In this document: one piece after another, positions 17,608 to 23,701 of the stretch | How positions within the stretch are numbered: the stretch's first letter is position 1 | Layout: each line of letters starts with the position of its first letter | DNA from: Candidatus Hadersleviella danica | Lineage (GTDB): Bacteria; Chloroflexota; Anaerolineae; Promineifilales; Promineifilaceae | Direction: 5' to 3' | Assembly (NCBI GenBank): GCA_016711405.1 | Contig: JADJSZ010000011.1 | Coordinates: 1-35,329, forward strand | DNA length: 35,329 nt | Notes under the pieces: model-generated | Database searches by the model: none | The model's input: only the letters and a program-made list of their open reading frames with translations | Told to the model about the DNA's origin: nothing | Translations under genes and position numbers: made by a program

Positions 17608-17630
17608 AACTAGATGAGATAATTCACAGA

Positions 17631-17786
17631 TTAGCCACCACAATTGGGGATGCTACTGCTGGCACACCCCCCACCATCGGCAAAAATAGGACTGGGAGCG
17701 GCGAGTGGGCCAGCCAAAGCCAATGCCAGAGCCAACACCATCAACCAACGGGTTACATTTTGACGAACATGCGTAAACTTGAACAT
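17631..17786 (-). CDS. Small secreted Cys-containing peptide precursor, 51 residues
   Basis: The precursor is MFKFTHVRQNVTRW followed by a strongly hydrophobic helix (LMVLALALALAGPLAA) and PSPIFA, a good Sec signal peptide with an AxA-like cleavage site (IFA, then D). The predicted mature part is only 15 residues, DGGGCASSSIPNCGG, with two Cys seven residues apart that could form a disulphide loop. The start at 17786 is fixed by AGGAG 7 nt upstream; a longer frame to 17834 has no such site. It has its own terminator downstream and a promoter with palindromes upstream. The nearest genes (TPR, ndh) point away. Possible roles are a signalling pheromone, a bacteriocin-like peptide or a small lipid-free surface peptide; none can be chosen. 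No modification enzyme or exporter gene is adjacent. Confidence 0.65.
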   Translation of the reverse strand: MFKFTHVRQNVTRWLMVLALALALAGPLAAPSPIFADGGGCASSSIPNCGG

Positions 17787-17789
17787 CGC

Positions 17790-17816
17790 GAATCTCCTGT
17801 TTGAGGTAGGAGACTC
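17790..17816 (-). promoter_or_regulatory. Hairpin that sequesters the ribosome binding site of the small peptide gene
   Basis: On the minus strand GAGTCTCCT (17816-17808) pairs with AGGAGATTC (17798-17790) over 9 bp with one G-T pair and a 9-nt loop. The AGGAG within the right arm is the Shine-Dalgarno sequence of the peptide gene. This would limit translation unless the hairpin is opened. Confidence 0.6.
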
Positions 17817-17835
17817 TTGAAGAATGGTGCGCACC

Positions 17836-17869
17836 CAGAGTATTTACTCTGCTTCCGAAAGATGCTCAA
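17836..17869 (-). promoter_or_regulatory. Promoter of the small peptide gene with an overlapping palindromic operator
   Basis: The minus strand reads TTGAGC (17869-17864), 17 bp, then TAAATA (17846-17841), a plausible -35/-10 pair about 55 bp upstream of the start codon. The palindrome CAGAGTA-AA-TACTCTG (17836-17851) covers the -10, as expected for a repressor site. Confidence 0.45.
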
Positions 17870-17889
17870 GAGCCTGAAGTTGGAAACGA

Positions 17890-17903
17890 CAACGAATTCG
17901 TTG
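17890..17903. promoter_or_regulatory. Perfect 14-bp palindrome upstream of the -35
   Basis: CAACGAATTCGTTG is its own reverse complement. It lies about 20 bp upstream of the proposed -35 of the small peptide gene, a typical activator or repressor position. Confidence 0.45.
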
Positions 17904-17926
17904 ATTGACCCTAGAATAGGCTTTTT

Positions 17927-18049
17927 GGGGGCGGCAAAAAACGCAAGAACTTACGAAAAGCCTCGGAAGTTTTTACGAATTGCCCCCTTTTCCCCCATCA
18001 AGCAACAAAAAAAGACCCCCTTTGCTGGCAAAGACCTTGCCAAAGTCGT
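17927..18049. other. Structured non-coding stretch upstream of the small peptide promoter
   Basis: Between 17927 and 17987 GGGGGC...CAA pairs with TTGCCCCC, and inside it AACTT pairs with AAGTT. At 18009-18045 a second hairpin (minus strand CTTTGGCAA...TTGC, CAGCAAAG) is followed by GGGGTCTTTTTTTG on the minus strand, which looks like a terminator. No gene is evident. It may end transcription entering from the ndh side. Confidence 0.4.
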
Positions 18050-18126
18050 TGCGTAGGGGCGAGAGGGCACGAAACTTCCCCCAAAAGGTTCCATCAAACC
18101 CCTTCCGCACCTTTTCGCCCCTATAA
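18050..18126. repeat. GTAGGGGC-ended element, right of the small peptide gene
   Basis: It starts TTGCGTAGGGGCGAGAGGGC and ends CACCTTTTCGCCCCTATAA, with CATCAAACCCCTTCCGCACC inside. It matches the copy at 17395-17476 in order, orientation and most bases. Confidence 0.7.
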
Positions 18127-18260
18127 CATGATTCGCCCTATTGGCAAACTTGGGGAAAAGAGATCATTTGTTGTATGAAACGATAGAAGAAGCACAAAAA
18201 ATAAGCTAAAGTACCTTATGCTATCTATTACCGACATCTTTTTGACCTCTGAACAAACAG

Positions 18261-18337
18261 CCCTCACCCCTAACCCCTCTCCCTCGGGGAGAGGGGGACT
18301 GGCTCCCTCTCCCTTGGGGAGAGGGTTGGGGTGAGGG
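18261..18337. repeat. Palindromic element with CCCTCACCCC / GGGGTGAGGG ends
   Basis: Left arm CCCTCACCCCTAACCCCTCT plus CCCTCGGGGAGAGGG, right arm CCCTCTCCCTTGGGGAGAGGG (in two parts) plus TTGGGGTGAGGG. Several nested hairpins are possible. Such elements are, from memory, common dispersed repeats in environmental genomes. It lies in the leader region of ndh. Confidence 0.65.
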
Positions 18338-18378
18338 GTTGCATTTAAGATCAAGCACACCTAAATAGGTTCCTTACT

Positions 18379-19623
18379 ATGACTCAAATACTCATTCTCG
18401 GGGCAGGTTTTGGGGGCGTATGGGCGGCCGAAGCCCTTGCCAACCAGCCCGCCCAAGTTCTTATCCTCGACAAAAACAATTACCACACCTTTTTGCCCCT
18501 GCTCTACCAAGTGGCCGCGGCCGAACTCGAACCCGAGCGCATCGCCCAGCCCGTGCGGAGCATTATTCGCCAGCGCAACAACGTGCGTTTTGCTTTGCAA
18601 GAGGTGGTGGGGGTGGATTTGGCGGCGCAAACTGTCCAAACGGCCGTGGGGCAAACCCTCGCCTATGATTACTTGCTCATTGCCTTGGGCAGTACCAACC
18701 ATTACTTTGGCATTCCCGGCGCGGCCGAACACAGCTTCACCCTTAAATCGGTGGAAGAGGGCATTGCCCTGCGCAACCACATCTTGCGCTGTGTGGAAAA
18801 GGCGGCGCGAGAGACGGATACGGCCGTGCGCCGCCAACTGCTCACCTTTGTCATCATCGGCGGCGGCCCCACGGGGGTGGAATATGCGGGCGCACTGAGC
18901 GAATTGCTCTACCAGCCGCTCGATAAAGATTTCCCCGAGCTAGATTTGCGCCACGAGGCGAAGGTGGTGTTGGTGGAAGCGGCCGATGGCCTCTTGCGCG
19001 GCATCGGCGGCGGCGATTATGCCCTCCAACGGCTCCAACGCATGGGCGTTGATGTGCGGCTCAACACCCAAGTCAGCGAGATTCAGGCTGATGCCGTCAC
19101 GCTCAACAAGGGCGAGACGATTATTCCCACAGTTTCGCCCATCTGGACGGCCGGGGTGCAGGGTGTGCCACTGGCTCAGCTCGATTTGCCTCGCGTGCGC
19201 GGCGGCCGTCTGGCCGTGCGCCCCACGCTACAGGTGGAAGGGCACGATAATGTGTTTGTGGTGGGGGATTTGGCTTACCTCGAACAAGATGGGCAGATGC
19301 TACCGGGGGTGGCGCAGGTGGCTATGCAGGGCGGCCGACATGCGGCGCAAAATATCTTGCGCCACCTTGCGGGTCAGTCGCTCCTCCCCTTTCGCTACAA
19401 GGATAAAGGAGCGATGGCAACGATTGGGAGGAATGCGGCCGTGGCCAATATCGGCGGGCGGCAGTTCACGGGCTTTGTGGCGTGGGTGTTATGGCTCGTC
19501 ATCCACATCTTCTTCCTCATCGGCTTCCGCAACCGCATCGGCGTGCTCACCAACTGGGCGTGGAATTACCTCTTCTATGAGCGGGTGGTGCGCCTCATTC
19601 TGCCCAGCAAGCGGGTGGAATAA
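18379..19623 (+). CDS. ndh: Type II NADH:quinone oxidoreductase (NDH-2)
   Basis: This single-subunit flavoprotein passes electrons from NADH to quinone at the inner face of the membrane without pumping protons. The 414-residue length fits. The N-terminal FAD-binding dinucleotide fold is ILILGAGFGGVWAAEAL, followed by NNYHTFLPLLYQVAAAELEP, characteristic of the family. The NAD-binding fold is VIIGGGPTGVEYAGALSEL (about residues 157-175). The second FAD contact is VFVVGDLAYL, followed by LPGVAQVAMQGGRHAAQNI at about 311-329. The C-terminus (WVLWLVIHIFFLIGFRNRIG and the following 30 residues) is the amphipathic membrane anchor. The gene is intact. The ATG at 18379 lacks an obvious Shine-Dalgarno sequence. 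No other respiratory gene is adjacent. Confidence 0.93.
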   Translation: MTQILILGAGFGGVWAAEALANQPAQVLILDKNNYHTFLPLLYQVAAAELEPERIAQPVRSIIRQRNNVRFALQEVVGVDLAAQTVQTAVGQTLAYDYLLIALGSTNHYFGIPGAAEHSFTLKSVEEGIALRNHILRCVEKAARETDTAVRRQLLTFVIIGGGPTGVEYAGALSELLYQPLDKDFPELDLRHEAKVVLVEAADGLLRGIGGGDYALQRLQRMGVDVRLNTQVSEIQADAVTLNKGETIIPTVSPIWTAGVQGVPLAQLDLPRVRGGRLAVRPTLQVEGHDNVFVVGDLAYLEQDGQMLPGVAQVAMQGGRHAAQNILRHLAGQSLLPFRYKDKGAMATIGRNAAVANIGGRQFTGFVAWVLWLVIHIFFLIGFRNRIGVLTNWAWNYLFYERVVRLILPSKRVE

Positions 19624-19640
19624 AAAGTGCTAAGTGGAAA

Positions 19641-19694
19641 GTGCTGAGTGCTGAGTTATCAGTCGCTTACTCAGCACTCAGCACTCAGCACTCA
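19641..19694. repeat. Hairpin of heptamer words (GTGCTGA) between convergent genes
   Basis: Two GTGCTGA heptamers on the left face three TCAGCAC heptamers on the right across a short loop. It lies between the ndh stop and the stop of the convergent membrane protein gene, which it overlaps by 3 bp, so it may terminate both transcripts. Confidence 0.7.
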
Positions 19695-20075
19695 ATAAAC
19701 GGCCGTAGAAATCCCCCGCAAGGCAATGCCAAACATAAAGAAGCAAGCAAAAGACATCACCCACTGCCCTCGGTTGGAATCATCCCCTTTTAGCACGGCG
19801 AAGTACATGGCGGGAATAAACACCGCCCCAAACAGCCCATACAGCCAATGCACCCACGGCCGAGGCACGCTCAACATCCCAAACTGCGACCAATAAATCA
19901 CCCCCAACACACTCTGCACCCAGATGAGCATCTGGGCAATCGCCAACGCCCCCAAATAGGAGCCATCAACCCCCTCCCCCCGAATCGCCCGCCACGCGCC
20001 CCACAACCCCAATATAAATAGAAGCAACCACGCCGTATTGGCAAGGTTGGTGTGCAAAAAAATTACATTAGCCAT
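19692..20075 (-). CDS. Four-helix membrane protein (not recognised)
   Basis: The 127-residue protein starts MANVIFLHTNLANTAWLLLF and has four hydrophobic segments: about residues 12-30, 42-62 (LGALAIAQMLIWVQSVLGVI), 77-97 (HWLYGLFGAVFIPAMYFAVL) and 105-122 (WVMSFACFFMFGIALRGI). His residues occur in the first segment (LHTNLAN) and at the start of the third (WVHW); such a spacing can bind haem, but that is speculation. The helix layout resembles small uncharacterised integral membrane proteins found next to respiratory genes. It converges on ndh and is divergent from lon. It is intact, with a GC content like that of its neighbours. Confidence 0.8.
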   Translation of the reverse strand: MANVIFLHTNLANTAWLLLFILGLWGAWRAIRGEGVDGSYLGALAIAQMLIWVQSVLGVIYWSQFGMLSVPRPWVHWLYGLFGAVFIPAMYFAVLKGDDSNRGQWVMSFACFFMFGIALRGISTAVY

Positions 20076-20103
20076 CGTGTTGTATCACCTTTGCTGGAAG
20101 ATA

Positions 20104-20180
20104 GTAAAAGGTGAAAGGTGAAAGGTGAAAAGTGGGTACTCGGAATACATCTCTCACTTTTTACTTCTCACTTCTCACTG
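20104..20180. repeat. Inverted repeat of GTGAAAG heptamers upstream of lon
   Basis: GGTGAAAGGTGAAAGGTGAA on the left faces CTCACTTTTTACTTCTCACTT on the right (written in two overlapping words: CTCACTTTTTAC and TTCTCACTT). It resembles 3269-3353. The rest of the gap to lon (20181-20360) holds GTCAGC words (20240-20298) and CCAAAATCC words (20325-20357). No further gene is seen. Confidence 0.6.
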
Positions 20181-20299
20181 CCCAAGCATTGGCGTATTGT
20201 ACATTTCTTTTGCCCTTCCCACCCAACCGCTCTACAATCAGCGGTCAGCTTATTAGCTGGTCAGCCTGTCAGCCGCTCAGCTAGTCAGCTTATTAGGTC

Positions 20300-20323
20300 A
20301 CGGTTAAAGCCGTTATTACGAAC
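20300..20323 (-). repeat. Short dispersed repeat GTTCGTAATA + ACGGCTTTAACCGT
   Basis: On the minus strand GTTCGTAATA is followed directly by ACGGCTTTAACCGT. The copy at 25911-25934 reads GTTCGTAGTA plus ACGGCTTTAGCCGT. The second half forms a 6-bp hairpin in the other copy. Confidence 0.6.
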
Positions 20324-20360
20324 ACAATCCGCAATCCAAAATCCCCAATCCAAAATCCTT

Positions 20361-22775
20361 ATGGCTCCAGACGATTTCCAGTTCATGCAATACCCCGATT
20401 TTCTCGGCGACATTACCGATTTAGAGGCGGAATTGCTGGATGAACTTCTCGACGAAGACGAAGATGGCGAGACCATTATCGAATGCGCCTTGCTCCCCTT
20501 GCGGGATGTCGTGTTGTATCCGCAAATGGTGATGCCGCTGTTTGTCGGCCGTGACCGGTCGTTGGCGGCCGTGCAAGCCGCTATGGCCAACAACGAACGC
20601 ATCATCGTCGCCGCCCAGCGCGACCCCGAACAGCTCGACCCCCAACCCGAAGACATCTACAAAATCGGCACCGAAACCGCCATCAATCGGTTCCTCAAAA
20701 TGCCCGACAACTCCAATTCCATTTTGGCGCAGGGGCGGCGGCGGGTGCAAATCCTCGAGTTCGTGCAGTGGGATCCCTACGTGCGCGTCCGCGCCCAAAT
20801 CCTGCCCGACGAACCCGGCTGGGACGAAGAAACCGAGCCGCTCATGCGTGCCGCGCTCAACTTTTACGACAAAGTGGTGAACCTGAGCCAAAAGATTCCC
20901 GAAGATGCGCTATCCTTTGCGGTCAACATCGAAACCCCCGGCTGGTTGGCCGATTTCATCGCCTCCACGCTCGATGTGCCCCTGCACCAGCGGCAAGAGA
21001 TTCTCAACACGACCCAAATTCGCAATCGGTTGCACAAAGTGAGCGTTCTGCTGGCCAAAGAGTTGGATGTGTTGCAGTTAGAGAGCCAAATCCAGAACCA
21101 AGTCCACGAAGAGATGGACCGCGCCCAACGCGAACACTTCCTGCGCGAACAAATGCGGGCCATTCAGGGAGAGTTGGGCGAAGGGGATGTGTTTACGCAA
21201 GAGGTGGAAGAGTTGCGCCAAATGCTCTCCGCCAAAACGTTGCCCGACGAGGTCCGCGCCAAGGCGGAAAAAGAGATGGCCCGGCTGGGAGCCATGCCGC
21301 CCATGGCTCCCGAAGTAGGCATTATCCGCACCTATTTGGATTGGATTTTGGAGTTGCCGTGGCTGGAAGAATCGGCCGAGAACGTGAATGTCAGCCACGC
21401 CTCGCAAGTGCTAGATTTAGACCACTTTGGCCTGAATCGGGTGAAGGAGCGCATTTTAGAGCATATCGCCACCCGCCAATTGGCCCCCAACACCACCCGC
21501 GCCCCCATTTTGTGCTTTGTGGGGCCGCCGGGAACGGGCAAAACATCGCTCGGCCGTTCCATTGCCACCGCCCTCAACCGGGAATTTGTGCGCATTAGTT
21601 TGGGCGGCGTGCGCGACGAAGCGGAAATACGCGGCCATCGGCGGACGTATATCGGGGCGATGCCCGGCCGTATCATTCAGGCCATGCGCCGCACAGGCAC
21701 ATCCAACCCATTATTCATGTTGGATGAGATTGACAAGTTGGGGCAGGATTTCCGGGGCGACCCCTCGGCCGCCCTCCTCGAAGTGCTCGACCCCGAGCAA
21801 AACCACTCGTTTAACGACCATTACTTGGAGCTGGATTACGACCTCTCCAAGACGATGTTTATTACGACGGCCAACCTGCTCGAACCCATCCCGCCCGCCC
21901 TGCGCGACCGCATGGAGGTGATTGAGTTCCGCAGTTATTTAGAGGAAGAGAAGGCCAACATCGCCCACAATTACCTCGTCCCCCGCCAAGTGGCGCAACA
22001 CGGCCTCGCCCAAGCGGGCGTGCGCTTCGACGACGAGGCGGTGCGGATGCTCATCCGCCAATACACGTATGAGGCAGGGGTGCGCAATTTGGAGCGGGAG
22101 ATTGCCAATGTGTGCCGCAAAATTGCCCGCCGCGTGGCCGAAAAGCAACGCTACCCCAAGCGGGTGACGGGGCAACAGGTGCTGAATTTGTTGGGGCCGC
22201 CGCGCATCATCGCCAAGCAAAAGCGGGATGAGGATGAGGTGGGCATTGCCAATGGGTTGGCATGGACGGCCAACGGCGGCGATGTGATGATTATTGAAGT
22301 GAACCTAATGCCCGGCAAAGGCACGCTGATGCTGACGGGGCAGTTGGGCGAGGTGATGCAGGAGAGTGCCCAAGCGGCGCTGACCTATACGCGGAGCCAA
22401 GCGCACCATTTGGGGCTGGAACACAGCATCTTTGAGAAGACGGATATTCACATTCACTTGCCCGAGGGGGCTGTGCCGAAGGATGGCCCCTCGGCCGGGG
22501 TTCCGCTGGCCTGTGCGCTGATTTCGGCGTTTACGGGACGGCCGTTGCGGCACGATGTGGGCATGACGGGGGAGATTACGTTGCGCGGCCGTATTTTGCC
22601 AGTAGGGGGTATCCGCGAGAAGGCACTGGCCGCGCGGCGGCTGGGCATTCGGGATTTTATTCTGCCGCAGAAGAATGAGAATGATATTGTGGAGATTCCG
22701 AAGGATTTGCGGCAAGACCTGAACTTTATCTTTGTGGAGCGGGTGGAGCAGGTTCTGCGGCATGTGCTGGTGTAG
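20361..22775 (+). CDS. lon: ATP-dependent protease Lon (LonA type)
   Basis: Lon is a cytosolic hexameric protease that unfolds and degrades misfolded and regulatory proteins. The 804 residues carry all three parts: the N-terminal substrate-binding domain with the typical LPLRDVVLYPQMVMPLFVGR (about residues 44-63); the AAA+ module with Walker A FVGPPGTGKTSLGRS, ISLGGVRDEAEIRGHRRTYI and Walker B PLFMLDEIDKLG; and the C-terminal protease with PKDGPSAGV (catalytic Ser) and REKALAARR (catalytic Lys). I chose ATG 20361 because the product then begins MAPDDFQFMQYPDFLGD and continues into the conserved domain, while the frame further upstream translates repeat DNA. An acidic leader (LEAELLDELLDEDEDGET) precedes the domain. 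No HrcA/CIRCE-like heat-shock site is seen upstream. A strong terminator follows. Confidence 0.97.
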   Translation: MAPDDFQFMQYPDFLGDITDLEAELLDELLDEDEDGETIIECALLPLRDVVLYPQMVMPLFVGRDRSLAAVQAAMANNERIIVAAQRDPEQLDPQPEDIYKIGTETAINRFLKMPDNSNSILAQGRRRVQILEFVQWDPYVRVRAQILPDEPGWDEETEPLMRAALNFYDKVVNLSQKIPEDALSFAVNIETPGWLADFIASTLDVPLHQRQEILNTTQIRNRLHKVSVLLAKELDVLQLESQIQNQVHEEMDRAQREHFLREQMRAIQGELGEGDVFTQEVEELRQMLSAKTLPDEVRAKAEKEMARLGAMPPMAPEVGIIRTYLDWILELPWLEESAENVNVSHASQVLDLDHFGLNRVKERILEHIATRQLAPNTTRAPILCFVGPPGTGKTSLGRSIATALNREFVRISLGGVRDEAEIRGHRRTYIGAMPGRIIQAMRRTGTSNPLFMLDEIDKLGQDFRGDPSAALLEVLDPEQNHSFNDHYLELDYDLSKTMFITTANLLEPIPPALRDRMEVIEFRSYLEEEKANIAHNYLVPRQVAQHGLAQAGVRFDDEAVRMLIRQYTYEAGVRNLEREIANVCRKIARRVAEKQRYPKRVTGQQVLNLLGPPRIIAKQKRDEDEVGIANGLAWTANGGDVMIIEVNLMPGKGTLMLTGQLGEVMQESAQAALTYTRSQAHHLGLEHSIFEKTDIHIHLPEGAVPKDGPSAGVPLACALISAFTGRPLRHDVGMTGEITLRGRILPVGGIREKALAARRLGIRDFILPQKNENDIVEIPKDLRQDLNFIFVERVEQVLRHVLV

Positions 22776-22815
22776 GGGCTTTTGGGTTGTCGCGTTTGGA
22801 GGGGGTAGTACTAAA

Positions 22816-22851
22816 TAAAAACGGCCGCAGGAGAACCTGCGGCCGTTTTTT
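22816..22851 (+). terminator. Strong terminator downstream of lon
   Basis: A perfect 11-bp stem, ACGGCCGCAGG/CCTGCGGCCGT, with an AGAA loop, flanked by A5 on the left and T6 on the right, so it can work in both directions. It starts 41 bp after the lon stop. The stem contains the CGGCCG palindrome that is very frequent in this window. Confidence 0.9.
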
Positions 22852-22905
22852 GTTGGCTCGGTTCATAAAGGCTTAGCGGTCTATATCGCTCTTGGGAGAA
22901 GTAAT

Positions 22906-23055
22906 GGGCAACTTTTAGAAAAAACGTTGATTGTCGGCCTCGTAAACGGGCAACTTTTAGAAAAAACGTCGATTGTCGGCCTCGTAAATGGGCAACTTTT
23001 GGAAAAAACGTCGATTGTCTGCTTCGCAAATCGGCATATTTTGGAAAAGTTGCCC
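22906..23055. repeat. 42-bp tandem repeat (3.4 copies) bounded by inverted ends
   Basis: Units start at 22906, 22948, 22990 and 23032, exactly 42 bp apart (twice 21). Each joins GGGCAACTTTTAGAAAAAAC(G) to a second half with CGATTGTCGGCCTCGTAAA. The first 11 bases, GGGCAACTTTT, return inverted as AAAAGTTGCCC at 23045-23055, so the array has inverted ends. It lies between the lon terminator and the toxin gene. Nothing else is seen in the 22776-23117 gap. Confidence 0.85.
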
Positions 23056-23117
23056 TCACTAGACCTCCAAGAAGGGCATACCCATTGACAAAGGTATTCC
23101 CGTAGCTACAATAAATT

Positions 23118-23391
23118 ATGCAAATCGAATTTGACCCCCGCAAAGATGCCACGAATCTCCAAAAGCACGGCCTATCCTTGGCCATTGCCAAACAACTCGA
23201 TTGGGACTTCGCCTTGGTATGGGGTAGATGACCGATTTAGCTACGATGAAATTAGAATGATAGCCTTGGCTCCTCAGACCAACACCCTCTACTACGTCTC
23301 TTTTGTGGAGCGAGGCGAAGTCAAGCGCATCATTAGTTTGCGCCGCGCCACACGCAAAGAGGTTGACTACTATGTCCAAAACACCGACTAA
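23118..23391 (+). CDS. brnT: BrnT-type toxin, one frameshift
   Basis: BrnT toxins are small RelE-fold ribonucleases of type II toxin-antitoxin systems. From ATG 23118 the frame reads MQIEFDPRKDATNLQKHGLS and LAIAKQLDWDFALVW, the typical start (FDP-K---N--KHG), then meets a stop. Dropping one G of the GGGG at 23221-23224 continues as VDDRFSYDEIRMIALAPQ and VSFVERGEVKRIISLRRATR, ending in KEVDYYVQNTD. The RIISLRRATRKE segment carries the conserved Arg residues of the active site. The length, about 91 residues, is normal. The antitoxin gene overlaps its end by 20 nt. A homopolymer indel is more likely an error than inactivation, although loss of a toxin by frameshift is also common in nature. 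Confidence 0.85.
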
Positions 23392-23674
23392 ACCCCTCAT
23401 CATCCCCCCCACGGCCGAAGAAGATGCCGCCATCACCACGGCCGCCCTCGCCGACCCCTCTGCCCAACCCCTAACCGACGAGCAACTAGCCGCGATGGTT
23501 CCCTACCACACCCTGCGCGGCCGTCCCAAAGCCGAAACCACCAAAATCCTGCTCTCCGTCCGCTACAGCCCCGAAGTCATCCACTACTTCCGCCACACAC
23601 TCGCTGGCCAAGCCCGCATGGATGAAGTCCTCCAAGCATACGTGGCCTCCCAAACAGTCCCCGAAACCAACTAG
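23372..23674 (+). CDS. brnA: BrnA-type antitoxin
   Basis: BrnA antitoxins bind and neutralise BrnT and repress their own operon through a ribbon-helix-helix domain. The 100-residue product starts MSKTPTKPLIIPPTAEEDAA, has an acidic Ala-rich first half that would wrap the toxin, then LRGRPKAETTKILLSVRYSP (the RGRPK entry and the beta strand) and EVIHYFRHTLAGQARMDEVL, followed by QAYVASQT. That C-terminal half is the family's DNA-binding part. I chose ATG 23372, inside the toxin gene's end, because the whole product then fits the family. The order toxin then antitoxin is the usual one for brnTA. It converges with rarA, 27 bp away. Confidence 0.85.
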   Translation: MSKTPTKPLIIPPTAEEDAAITTAALADPSAQPLTDEQLAAMVPYHTLRGRPKAETTKILLSVRYSPEVIHYFRHTLAGQARMDEVLQAYVASQTVPETN

Positions 23675-23701
23675 CTCTCTATCTCTATCTCCCCTCTCTA
23701 T

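Noticed and set aside
18121..18360. 79-residue minus-strand frame upstream of ndh
   Set aside because: Much of it is translation of the CCCTCACCCC palindromic repeat.
20118..20360. N-terminal extension of Lon by 81 codons
   Set aside because: The extension translates intergenic word repeats; the conserved protein begins at ATG 20361.
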